Below are positions 16,980-24,965 of a stretch of 64,000 nt of DNA, in pieces; position 1 is the stretch's first letter; the number at the start of each line of letters is the position of its first letter. Source of the DNA: CALSMU01 sp965230225 (GTDB lineage Bacteria; Bacteroidota; Bacteroidia; Flavobacteriales_D; Parvicellaceae). Made by a program: the position numbers and the translations under genes. The notes beneath the pieces are model-generated. The model was not told where the DNA came from, ran no database searches, and was given only the letters and a program-made list of their open reading frames with translations. The stretch is from the NCBI GenBank assembly GCA_965230225.1, contig CBDDKM010000010.1, forward strand, positions 1,054,001-1,118,000. Reading direction: 5' to 3'.

Positions 16980-18245
16980 ATGGACTATTTGTTAATTGTT
17001 GTAACGGGGATCGCAGCATTACTATTGGGCTATTTGATGGCCACTCTAAAAACCAGGAACAAAATACTGGATGCAGGAAAAGTGGACTTGCTAAAAGAAG
17101 AATTACAAACTCTAAGAGCAAAAATTGAGTCATCAACCATAGAGTATCAAGAGGAACTTAAAACGTCCGCCAAATGGAAAGAGAAGTACCTCCAACTTTG
17201 TAAACGCAACGAAGAACTGGAAGATTTACAAACAAGATTTTCTAAAGATTTCGAACTTCTTGCCGAACGAATTTTAGAAGAAAAAAACGAAAAAAACAAT
17301 GTTCGACTCAACGAAATTTTAACTCCCTTCAATGAAAAAATTAAAGACTTTAAAAAGTCCATAGAGGAAAACTATCTCAACAATACAAAAGATAGAACGG
17401 CACTAATTGAACAAATAAAAATGTTGAGCAGCTTGAACGAAGCCATGCGAAAGGACGCTCAACGATTAACAAACGCACTTCAACAGGATAACAAATCTCA
17501 AGGTAACTGGGGAGAAATGATTTTGGAAAAAATTCTGGAACAATCTGGTTTAAGAAAAGGCATGGAGTACGAATCTCAGTACAGTACTACTGATGAACAT
17601 GGAAAAAGAATTCAACCCGACATCGTTGTTAATCTACCGGATAACAAACATGTAATTATCGATTCAAAAGTATCCTTAAAAGCATACAATGAGCTGATTA
17701 ATTCGGAAGATGAAAACAGCAGGAATCAGGCTCTGGCAGATCACCTATTATCCATTAGAACCCACATTAAATTACTCTCCGAAAAGAATTATCAACATGC
17801 AGAAGGGTTAGAATCTCCTGATTTTGTATTAATGTTCCTTCCGATAGAAGCCTCATTTAGCATTGCTACTCAGGAGGATCAGAACCTATTCGAATTTGCC
17901 TGGAACAGGAACATTGTTGTGGTAAGCCCCACTACCCTACTTGCCACTTTAAGAACAATTTCCTCCATTTGGAAACAAGAACACCAAAACAAAAATGTAC
18001 TGGAAATTGCTAAAAAGGCAGGAGCGATGTACGATAAGTTTGTTGGTTTTTTGGAGGATGTTCAAAAGATCGAAAAAGGAATTGAGGGGCTGCAAACTAA
18101 CTACACCAGTGCCATAAAAAAGTTGAGCACCGGAAAGGGTAACTTAATTCACTCTGCAGAAAAAATAAAAGCCCTAGGTGCCAAGACGAAAAAAAATGTC
18201 CCGGAAAGATTTCTTCCCAACCATCAAACCCTCCCAAAACACTAA
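16980..18245 (+). CDS. rmuC: DNA recombination protein RmuC
   Basis: The 421-residue product has an N-terminal membrane segment (LLIVVTGIAALLLGYLMA), a long coiled coil to about residue 150, and the RmuC nuclease-like core: GNWGEMILEKILEQSGL and IQPDIVVNLPDNKHVIIDSK, with the Asp and Asp-x-Lys of a PD-(D/E)xK fold. In Escherichia coli, RmuC limits rearrangements at inverted repeats. The C-terminus is again coiled and ends in a basic tail. Same strand as the preceding L,D-transpeptidase. Confidence 0.94.
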   Translation: MDYLLIVVTGIAALLLGYLMATLKTRNKILDAGKVDLLKEELQTLRAKIESSTIEYQEELKTSAKWKEKYLQLCKRNEELEDLQTRFSKDFELLAERILEEKNEKNNVRLNEILTPFNEKIKDFKKSIEENYLNNTKDRTALIEQIKMLSSLNEAMRKDAQRLTNALQQDNKSQGNWGEMILEKILEQSGLRKGMEYESQYSTTDEHGKRIQPDIVVNLPDNKHVIIDSKVSLKAYNELINSEDENSRNQALADHLLSIRTHIKLLSEKNYQHAEGLESPDFVLMFLPIEASFSIATQEDQNLFEFAWNRNIVVVSPTTLLATLRTISSIWKQEHQNKNVLEIAKKAGAMYDKFVGFLEDVQKIEKGIEGLQTNYTSAIKKLSTGKGNLIHSAEKIKALGAKTKKNVPERFLPNHQTLPKH

Positions 18246-18282
18246 CAAAACAGCTATTTTACAATTCATAAACACTAGTTGC

Positions 18283-18313
18283 TTGATATTGATAAAGGTA
18301 TCCCTTACATTTG
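18283..18313 (+). promoter_or_regulatory. Bacteroidota-type promoter of ahcY
   Basis: TTG at 18283-18285 and TACATTTG at 18306-18313 are 20 bp apart, matching the -33 TTG and -7 TAnnTTTG consensus of Bacteroidota housekeeping sigma. The ahcY start is 44 bp downstream of the -7 box. Confidence 0.75.
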
Positions 18314-18356
18314 CACCTCGAAAAATTAGAATAACACTTTATTTAACAATATCAAG

Positions 18357-19670
18357 ATGAGTGAAACTACTGAAAGATTACCATACAAGGTAAAAGACAT
18401 TTCTCTAGCTGACTGGGGAAGAAAGGAAATTAAAATCGCTGAAGCAGAAATGCCAGGATTAATGTCCTTGAGAAAAGAGTATGGTGCATCTAAACCACTT
18501 AAAGGAGCAAGAATTGCCGGATGTTTGCACATGACTATTCAAACTGCAGTTTTAATTGAAACTTTAGTGGAACTTGGAGCGGACGTTACCTGGTCTTCAT
18601 GTAACATCTTCTCTACTCAAGATCACGCTGCTGCTGCAATCGCTGCTGCAGGTATCCCTGTATATGCGTGGAAAGGAATGAATGAGGAAGAATTTGATTG
18701 GTGTATCGAGCAAACTCTATTTGCTTTTGAAGGAGGAAAACCATTAAACATGATCTTAGATGATGGTGGAGATTTAACCAACATGGTATTTGATCAATTC
18801 CCTGAATTATGTAAAGACATTAAAGGTCTTTCTGAAGAAACTACTACCGGAGTACACAGACTTTACGAAAGAGTTAAAAACGGAACTTTAGTAATGCCTG
18901 CTATTAACGTAAACGATTCTGTTACTAAATCTAAATTTGATAACAAATACGGATGTAAAGAATCTTTAGTTGATGCTATTAGAAGAGCTACTGATGTAAT
19001 GCTTGCTGGTAAAGTTGCTGTTGTTGCTGGGTACGGAGATGTAGGAAAAGGATCTGCTGCTTCTTTAAGAGGTGCAGGAGCTAGAGTTATCGTTACTGAA
19101 ATTGATCCAATTTGTGCTCTTCAAGCTGCAATGGACGGTTTTGCTGTTAAAACTTTAGAGAACGCAATTGGTGAAGCTGATATCATTGTAACTACTACAG
19201 GAAACAAAGACATCGTACAAGGACACCATTTCGAAGCCATGAAAGACAAAACAATCGTTTGTAACATTGGACACTTCGATAACGAAATCGACATGGCCTG
19301 GTTAAACGGAAAGTACGGTGAAACCATGATTACTGTTAAGCCACAAGTTGACATGTACAATATTAATGGTAACGACATTATCGTATTAGCAGAAGGAAGA
19401 TTGGTAAACCTTGGATGTGCTACAGGACACCCATCGTTTGTAATGAGTAACTCGTTTACTAACCAAACACTTGCTCAAATTGAGTTGTGGACTAATACTG
19501 ATAAATACCAAAACGAAGTTTATATGCTTCCTAAGCATTTGGATGAGAAAGTTGCTTACTTACACCTTGAAAAAATCGGTGTTGAGTTAACTAAACTTAG
19601 ACCAGAGCAAGCAGAGTATATTGGTGTTAAAGTTGAAGGACCATACAAACCTGAACACTATAGATATTAA
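18357..19670 (+). CDS. ahcY: Adenosylhomocysteinase
   Basis: This 437-residue enzyme hydrolyses S-adenosylhomocysteine to adenosine and homocysteine, clearing the product inhibitor of methyltransferases. Conserved blocks are present: CLHMTIQTAVLIETL, SSCNIFSTQDHAAAA, DDGGDLTN, the Rossmann motif GYGDVGKGSAASLRG with VTEIDPICALQAAMDG, and the C-terminal LRPEQAEYIGV ... GPYKPEHYRY with the lysine and tyrosine that reach the partner subunit's NAD. The gene has a good promoter and its own terminator, so it is probably a single-gene transcript. Confidence 0.98.
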   Translation: MSETTERLPYKVKDISLADWGRKEIKIAEAEMPGLMSLRKEYGASKPLKGARIAGCLHMTIQTAVLIETLVELGADVTWSSCNIFSTQDHAAAAIAAAGIPVYAWKGMNEEEFDWCIEQTLFAFEGGKPLNMILDDGGDLTNMVFDQFPELCKDIKGLSEETTTGVHRLYERVKNGTLVMPAINVNDSVTKSKFDNKYGCKESLVDAIRRATDVMLAGKVAVVAGYGDVGKGSAASLRGAGARVIVTEIDPICALQAAMDGFAVKTLENAIGEADIIVTTTGNKDIVQGHHFEAMKDKTIVCNIGHFDNEIDMAWLNGKYGETMITVKPQVDMYNINGNDIIVLAEGRLVNLGCATGHPSFVMSNSFTNQTLAQIELWTNTDKYQNEVYMLPKHLDEKVAYLHLEKIGVELTKLRPEQAEYIGVKVEGPYKPEHYRY

Positions 19671-19706
19671 GAAAATCATTTCTTAATTGAATTAATATTA
19701 CTTTTG

Positions 19707-19747
19707 AAGTCCCAATCCGTTACAAATCGAGATTGGGACTTTTTTTT
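19707..19747 (+). terminator. Intrinsic terminator of ahcY
   Basis: An 11-bp stem pairs AAGTCCCAATC with GATTGGGACTT around a 13-nt loop, followed by a run of T from 19740 to 19747. It lies 36 bp beyond the ahcY stop. Confidence 0.92.
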
Positions 19748-19755
19748 GATTTGAA

Positions 19756-20508
19756 ATGAAGTTTTTTGGACGTCTTAAATTTTATCTGATAGGTTTTGGA
19801 ATAGGCCTTATTGCTGCTTTAATCATGTTTAAAGGGAGAGGCTGCGAATGGCTTCCCAACGAACGTGTTCTGAATTCTATTAGATCGAGCAGAATATTCT
19901 ATACCGAAAAAAGCGCTTGCTTAATGGAAAACTATGGAATAGAGAAAAAAGATATTTTTCTCATGCTCGAAAATGGAGACGTTAACTTTTCGGAAAGCGA
20001 TACCAAAGGCGACGTTAAGCTTTACGTTATAGAACACAATGATCACAAGTTTTCGTTCTCCCTTAACCCCAGAGATTCGATAGTTGTTCTTGAAAAATTC
20101 CTGAGCGAATCGGAAAACAACAGTTGCGACTCTTTAGACAATGAAAACCTACTTTCTCTATACATGCCAAGTGAGATGATTCTTGAGAAATTGAGAATGA
20201 ACGAACTTAGGTTAGAGAAAACCATGGCCTGTGAATTAGAATGTAATCATCTAACAGAAAAAGATGTGGATGAAATGCTTCAATCTGGTAGAATTTTATT
20301 TGACGAAAGCTACCCAGAAAGAAGACCCAACCCCATTTACTTTATAGAGTACATGGCCAACAACAGCAGATACGTTTTTTGGGTAGCACAGGGAAAAACC
20401 AAAACAAGGGTTTATCACGTAATTGATATTACCGAAATTGATTTATCTGACGGTAGTTACCTGGTAGATAAAGTATTTGAACAGGACATTTGTGATTGTG
20501 GGAAATAA
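19756..20508 (+). CDS. Membrane-anchored protein with two DUF4258-like repeats
   Basis: The 250-residue protein has one N-terminal membrane segment (FYLIGFGIGLIAALIMF) preceded by basic residues. Two repeated halves follow, each with the pattern CxxENYGI/CNHLTEKD ... ML-xx-G-xx-F-xES, then strands (residues ~55-110 and ~150-230). This resembles the small DUF4258 fold, known from widespread uncharacterised bacterial proteins. The first unit is LMENYGIEKKDIFLMLENGDV and the second is ECNHLTEKDVDEMLQSGRI. Its TAA ends at 20508 and the convergent propeller gene's stop begins at 20509. Function unknown. Confidence 0.75.
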   Translation: MKFFGRLKFYLIGFGIGLIAALIMFKGRGCEWLPNERVLNSIRSSRIFYTEKSACLMENYGIEKKDIFLMLENGDVNFSESDTKGDVKLYVIEHNDHKFSFSLNPRDSIVVLEKFLSESENNSCDSLDNENLLSLYMPSEMILEKLRMNELRLEKTMACELECNHLTEKDVDEMLQSGRILFDESYPERRPNPIYFIEYMANNSRYVFWVAQGKTKTRVYHVIDITEIDLSDGSYLVDKVFEQDICDCGK

Positions 20509-22014
20509 CTACTTTTTCTTGTAAAGCCATACCTCTACCCCTTCTAACTCCAGCTTCTCAAGCATTGAAATTGCGTCTTCTCTATTTTCGAATTGACCGG
20601 CACAAGCATAAGTATTTCCATTCTGCTGGTTATAAAACTCCAGAGCTTCATATCCTTGCTTCTTAAGGTCGCTTACTAATTTTTTTGCATTGCTAACATT
20701 CTTAAAACTACCTGCTACCAGTAAAAATACCTCTTGTTGATTAGATTCAACTTTTACCGGTTGAGGAACAACAACCTGAGCAACTTCCGGTTCTTCCTCC
20801 ACCACTTTTTCTTTATTCTCCAGGTAATTTTTAAGGTTGGCTTTTCTTTGTTCGTTCCCAAAATCTCCTTTCTCCCTATAATTCAACTCACTCCCTACCT
20901 GAACTACCATAGGTTGATCATAAAACCGATCATGAAACACCATAATACTGCCTTCGTAACAAGCTACCCACACATTATGCTCTTGTGAGTCGTAAGTAAT
21001 ACCTATGGGCTTATCATTGGTCTCAATATAGTCTACCACTGCCATATCTTCCGCTCTAATCTTGGCTACATTATCGCTCCCATAGTTCACTACATAAAGA
21101 AAATTCCCATCAGAAGAAAGTACCATAGAACGCGGTAATCGACCTGTTTTTACTTTATCAACCTGTTGATTATTCAAATCAATTTTAGCTATTACACCTT
21201 CTCCATTTATGCTTGCATACAACACATCATTATCAGGTGATAAACAAAGATGTCTGGGAGATTTTCCAACGTGCTCAATCCAGGTTTTTGAGAAATCACC
21301 GAGGTTTAGTACAGCAATTTTAGAAGATCCCATTATGGCAATATAGGCCTTACTTCCATCTTTGCTTATAACAATTCCACGGGGGTAGGCACCTAACTTG
21401 ATTCGTTCTACCTCCTTGTTTAACTCCACATCAATTACACTTACATCGCTACTAGACCAATTGGTAACTAATACATACTTGTTACCGGGAGTTACTGCCA
21501 CATATTTAGGTACAGCACCTACTTGGATTACTTCTTCAATATTAAGGTTCTCAGTATTTATTTTATACACGTAACTGCTATCATATACTCCGGTTCCCCT
21601 ACAATTATCACAACCGGGGTTAATGAATTCAGTTTCCTCTCCCCCACTCATGTTGTAATTAGACACCCAGGCATACTTTCCATCATGAGAAAAAGCACAT
21701 TCTACAGGAGCTCCTCTATACTGCCCTTCGTAAATTTCGAATCCATAATCTTTCAACCTCACCTTATCAGTAATGGTTTTAATCAATTCGAAACTTCTAT
21801 TATACACGGTAATGGTATGGCGATACATCATGTTTTGAGCAAAAAACAACCCATTACCAGAATGCACAATGGATTTAGGGGAAATCTTCCCTTCAATAAT
21901 TTCCTTCAATAACAAGCTACTATCTCTTTTCAATTTTATCGAATCTGACTGAAAAGATAATATCGCCGAACTCATCAAAGTAAATACAACTGATATGATT
22001 ACTCGGTGTAACAT
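20509..22014 (-). CDS. YVTN-type beta-propeller protein with C-terminal SPOR domain
   Basis: The 501-residue product begins at ATG 22014 (MLHRVIISVVFTLMSSAILS, signal peptide); a TTG five codons earlier is a poorer start. The middle consists of YVTN/cytochrome-d1-like propeller repeats (PKYVAVTPGNKYVLVTNWSSSDVSVID, PRGIVISKDGSKAYIAIMGSSKIAVL, PRSMVLSSDGNFLYVVNYGSDNVAKI). After a Glu/Val/Pro-rich linker, the last ~75 residues (FLLVAGSFKNVSNAKKLVSDL ... EGVEVWLYKK) form a SPOR domain, which binds denuded glycan strands of peptidoglycan. A periplasmic propeller tethered to septal or remodelled cell wall is the likely picture. Ligand unknown. Confidence 0.88.
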   Translation of the reverse strand: MLHRVIISVVFTLMSSAILSFQSDSIKLKRDSSLLLKEIIEGKISPKSIVHSGNGLFFAQNMMYRHTITVYNRSFELIKTITDKVRLKDYGFEIYEGQYRGAPVECAFSHDGKYAWVSNYNMSGGEETEFINPGCDNCRGTGVYDSSYVYKINTENLNIEEVIQVGAVPKYVAVTPGNKYVLVTNWSSSDVSVIDVELNKEVERIKLGAYPRGIVISKDGSKAYIAIMGSSKIAVLNLGDFSKTWIEHVGKSPRHLCLSPDNDVLYASINGEGVIAKIDLNNQQVDKVKTGRLPRSMVLSSDGNFLYVVNYGSDNVAKIRAEDMAVVDYIETNDKPIGITYDSQEHNVWVACYEGSIMVFHDRFYDQPMVVQVGSELNYREKGDFGNEQRKANLKNYLENKEKVVEEEPEVAQVVVPQPVKVESNQQEVFLLVAGSFKNVSNAKKLVSDLKKQGYEALEFYNQQNGNTYACAGQFENREDAISMLEKLELEGVEVWLYKKK

Positions 22015-22065
22015 GGTGCAACTGCTCAAAGATAATTGATAATCCAGAAAGTTGATATGGAGTTC

Positions 22066-22905
22066 CTATCCCAATAAAAAGTGCAAAGCATCTTTTGCTG
22101 TTTCTTCCGGAATTTCTTGCATTGGCACATGACCTACATTCTGATAGACGATCAATTTGGAATTGGGTATATCCCTTTCAAATTTGTACGATTGATCTAC
22201 ATTTAGCCAATTGTCTTTCTCTCCCCACATAATTAGCACAGGAATAGTTAATTCCTTTAGACTATCTGTATTTTGGACAAAATGAGAGTTAGCAATTTTA
22301 ACAAAAGCTTCTTTATTGCCATCTCGATGAAACAAATCAAAATACTTATCCACCAATTCATCGGTAACTAAGCTTTGATTGCAAAACACTTGTCTTACGA
22401 ATCTTCTCACTACTGCTTTTGGAACATAATTAAATACATTCCTAAGTACTGGAGTTTGAGCAATTACAAATGGTAAAGGGTAGTTTCGATCCTTTATGTA
22501 TCCTGCTGAGTTTATTAGGATCATTCTATCTACTCTGTGCTGGTTTTTGAGTGCATACTCCCAAACCATCCACCCTCCTAATGAATTTCCGGCAATACTA
22601 CACCTCTCGATATTCAAACTCTCTAAAAACTGCTCAAAAAAATCAACAAATCGATCCAAAGAATATTGATCTTCAGGAGATGGTCCTGTTAACCCAAAAC
22701 CTGGTAAATCCAATCGAATTATTCTAAAGGAACCCTTCATTATATTGGTCCAGTCTTCAAAATCGTGTAATGAAGCAAACGTTCCATGCACCAATACCAA
22801 TACTTCTCCTTCTCCTTCATCCCGATAATGAACATTATGTCCATTTACCATGATGAATTTTGACTGATCGTTAGTATATTTTCTGGTAAGTTCTTGTAAT
22901 GTCAT
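22066..22905 (-). CDS. Alpha/beta-fold hydrolase
   Basis: This 279-residue protein shows the full alpha/beta-hydrolase triad: nucleophile serine in AGNSLGG, acid in MWGEKDNWL and histidine in VGHVPM. The oxyanion region is LVHGTFASLHDF, where HGTFAS is the usual HG motif. The length and the absence of a signal peptide suggest a cytoplasmic esterase, epoxide hydrolase or haloalkane-dehalogenase-like enzyme; I cannot assign a substrate. It lies downstream of the TetR gene on the same strand, 128 bp apart, with a perfect 8-bp inverted repeat between them, so local repression is possible. Confidence 0.9.
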   Translation of the reverse strand: MTLQELTRKYTNDQSKFIMVNGHNVHYRDEGEGEVLVLVHGTFASLHDFEDWTNIMKGSFRIIRLDLPGFGLTGPSPEDQYSLDRFVDFFEQFLESLNIERCSIAGNSLGGWMVWEYALKNQHRVDRMILINSAGYIKDRNYPLPFVIAQTPVLRNVFNYVPKAVVRRFVRQVFCNQSLVTDELVDKYFDLFHRDGNKEAFVKIANSHFVQNTDSLKELTIPVLIMWGEKDNWLNVDQSYKFERDIPNSKLIVYQNVGHVPMQEIPEETAKDALHFLLG

Positions 22906-22993
22906 TTACTTCTATTAAACACAGCACATCCGTTACCACTTTTGAAATGATTCAAAAATAGTTGAAAACGAATATAACAAAAGATACTATTTA

Positions 22994-23023
22994 CTAAACT
23001 ATTTAACAGGATTTAGTTTAGTT
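22994..23023. promoter_or_regulatory. Perfect inverted repeat, possible TetR operator
   Basis: ACTAAACT (22994-23001) and AGTTTAGT (23016-23023) are perfect inverted arms separated by 14 bp, between the TetR stop and the hydrolase start. A related half-like sequence, CAACTAAATT, occurs near 23689, upstream of TetR. Operator function is inference from position and symmetry; the region is AT-rich, so chance is not excluded. Confidence 0.35.
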
Positions 23024-23033
23024 GATTTTCGAC

Positions 23034-23633
23034 TCAGTGTTTTAAAACCCCGTCGAATTTCATTTTAAAGTACTCGTCAAATGCTTCGTCTATGGTAATC
23101 TCATTTTCTACCAAAAACTTAGCATCAATAACCAGGTCAAAAAAGTACATATCTGTAGTAGCCATCATTCGGTAGTTAAACTTTCTGAAGATTCCTTTCT
23201 CAATCCCCATTCGGTAATACTCCATGATATTTTCTACGGCTTTTGTTCTGAATTTGTAAACGCCTTCCCAGGACTTTGGGAAAAATACTCGTAAGTCGTT
23301 CAGGTATAACGCAGTCATACCTTCCAAACTTTCAGTAAAGAATTTTACCCCCTGATAATAACGTTCAATAAAGTCCAGACTATCGTCGAACAATAGGTCC
23401 CTGAATCTCTCCAGTTCCACTAGCTTGTTCCACATAGCATCATGAACCAATTCATCTTTTGAACTGTAGTAGTTGTAAATAGTGGCCTTGCTCAGGTTTA
23501 AGTGTGCAGCAATGTCGTCCATAGTCGGCTTTTTCATTCCATGTTCATAGAAGTATGGAAGTACTTCGGCCAGCCACTTTTTTTGCTTTTCGTTTAATGG
23601 TTTTCTTTCCTTGTCGATCGCTTTACGTCCCAT
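23034..23633 (-). CDS. TetR/AcrR-family transcriptional regulator
   Basis: The 199-residue protein has a TetR N-terminal helix-turn-helix: KKWLAEVLPYFYEHGMKKPTMDDIAAHLNLSKATIYNYYSSKDELV. The pattern T-x-DDIA-x(6)-S-x-x-T-I-Y-x-YY-x-SKD is diagnostic. The ligand domain (residues ~70-199) has no recognisable effector signature. Divergent from the 23716 envelope gene with an 82-bp shared promoter region, and upstream of the hydrolase gene on its own strand; either could be its target. Confidence 0.93.
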   Translation of the reverse strand: MGRKAIDKERKPLNEKQKKWLAEVLPYFYEHGMKKPTMDDIAAHLNLSKATIYNYYSSKDELVHDAMWNKLVELERFRDLLFDDSLDFIERYYQGVKFFTESLEGMTALYLNDLRVFFPKSWEGVYKFRTKAVENIMEYYRMGIEKGIFRKFNYRMMATTDMYFFDLVIDAKFLVENEITIDEAFDEYFKMKFDGVLKH

Positions 23634-23715
23634 GGTAAACTAAAAGAGTTGTTATAGTTAGAATTGTAAAAAATGGTGTATATTTATCCAACTAAATTAA
23701 AAATAATTTGAAACT

Positions 23716-24282
23716 ATGGTAAAACGATTTTCTATTTTACTGGTTACCATTGTGTTAGGCATTAGTTCTTTTGCACAGGATAACATACCAGCAAAGAATT
23801 CCGTTTACTTCGAATTATTGGGAAAAGGGATGTTCTATTCCTTTAATTATGAGCGAGAACTTTTCCGTGCAAACGATCAACTTTCGTTCAATGGAAGCAT
23901 TGGTTTTTGTATCATGAATGGTTTTACTTCTATCGAAAAATCAAAGGACTTCTTAATGCCTTTTGAGATTAACGCAAAGTACAGCTTTGACAAACATCAT
24001 GTTGTACTTGGGTATGGAACTACTTACTACAAATACAAGATTAACCACATTGAAATAAGTAATAGTAACTTAAATCAGCAGCCGGTGGCTCCAGAATTAA
24101 TTACAATTAAGGAATGGTTTGCTCACCTGACGATGGAATACAGGTATCAAAAACCAGATGGTAAGCTTATGCTAAAAGCTGGATTTACACCATTGTTTTT
24201 TGCTGCAACCAGTCACTCTGCATTCGACAAAAAAATAAACGGACAGGGTTCCATTAATCTGGGAGCCGGGTTTGTCTTCTAA
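23716..24282 (+). CDS. Predicted small outer-membrane beta-barrel protein
   Basis: The 188-residue product has a signal peptide (MVKRFSILLVTIVLGISSFAQ) and a mature part of alternating strands: NSVYFELLGKGMFYSFNYER, HHVVLGYGTTYYKYK, MLKAGFTPLFFAATS, and a C-terminus GSINLGAGFVF ending in phenylalanine, typical of barrels. No specific family recognised. Divergent from the TetR gene, so it may be under its control. A lipoprotein gene follows 70 bp downstream. Confidence 0.7.
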   Translation: MVKRFSILLVTIVLGISSFAQDNIPAKNSVYFELLGKGMFYSFNYERELFRANDQLSFNGSIGFCIMNGFTSIEKSKDFLMPFEINAKYSFDKHHVVLGYGTTYYKYKINHIEISNSNLNQQPVAPELITIKEWFAHLTMEYRYQKPDGKLMLKAGFTPLFFAATSHSAFDKKINGQGSINLGAGFVF

Positions 24283-24352
24283 ATACTAGATTAATCAATT
24301 TAGTTTAATTTTTGTAAATTGCGTTCACACTATTGAATTACACTTGACCAAC

Positions 24353-24904
24353 ATGAAAAAGAATCTAGTCAACCTATTATCAGGAACATTTCTAGCAAGT
24401 TCAATTATCTTTTCAGGAGCATGTAAAAAGGAGCCGGAACCGGTAGATACCTCAGTTGGAGGCTGTACGGACATGGATTCTCCTTTGTATAATGCATCCG
24501 CAGATTACGATGATAATTCTTGCCAATATGCCTATGTTACTCAGTATGAAATTACTTTTCATCAGGAAACCGATGGTGGAAGCGATTGGGACTTATTGCT
24601 TAACACAGATGCAGATTTAATATTAAGAGTGAAAGAGTCTGGAGCATCTAGCTGGATGTTTGAAAGTGCTACCATTGATAATCAGCCACACAATGTGGCA
24701 GCAACCTGGACTGCACCAGCTAACATAAAACTATTGAACAAAGATTACGAATGGGAGCTATATGACTATGATGATACCAGTGGAGACGATTTTATCGCAT
24801 CGGGTACATTTAACCCTATTGAATTAGCCTCTGGAGGTGAAGTTATAGCTACTAATACCAGTGCAAATACTCAAATTAAATTGTATTATAACCTGGCAGA
24901 CTAA
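24353..24904 (+). CDS. Lipoprotein with Bacteroidota GCTD repeat
   Basis: From ATG 24353 (the TTG at 24344 is unlikely) the product is 183 residues, starting MKKNLVNLLSG and carrying a lipobox FSGAC with lipidated cysteine near residue 24. Next comes GCTDMDSPLYNASADYDDNSC, a variant of the GCTDxxAxNYxxxAxxDDGSC repeat common in Bacteroidota surface proteins. The rest (~130 residues) is acidic and beta-rich with DYDDTSGDD, possibly calcium-binding. Function unknown. A terminator follows at 24928-24955. Confidence 0.75.
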   Translation: MKKNLVNLLSGTFLASSIIFSGACKKEPEPVDTSVGGCTDMDSPLYNASADYDDNSCQYAYVTQYEITFHQETDGGSDWDLLLNTDADLILRVKESGASSWMFESATIDNQPHNVAATWTAPANIKLLNKDYEWELYDYDDTSGDDFIASGTFNPIELASGGEVIATNTSANTQIKLYYNLAD

Positions 24905-24927
24905 TTGAATTGCATTAAACTAAAAAA

Positions 24928-24955
24928 AGGCCTCATTCTTAATGGGGTCTTTTTA
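24928..24955 (+). terminator. Intrinsic terminator of the lipoprotein gene
   Basis: A ten-pair stem, AGGCCTCATT with AATGGGGTCT (two G-U pairs) and a three-base loop, followed by TTTTTATTTTT. It ends just before the ALDH start at 24966 and contains the false upstream ATG 24942. Confidence 0.85.
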
Positions 24956-24965
24956 TTTTTACACC

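Noticed and set aside
24942..24965. Start of the ALDH gene at ATG 24942
   Set aside because: This ATG is inside the terminator hairpin of the preceding gene; ATG 24966 gives the natural N-terminus.
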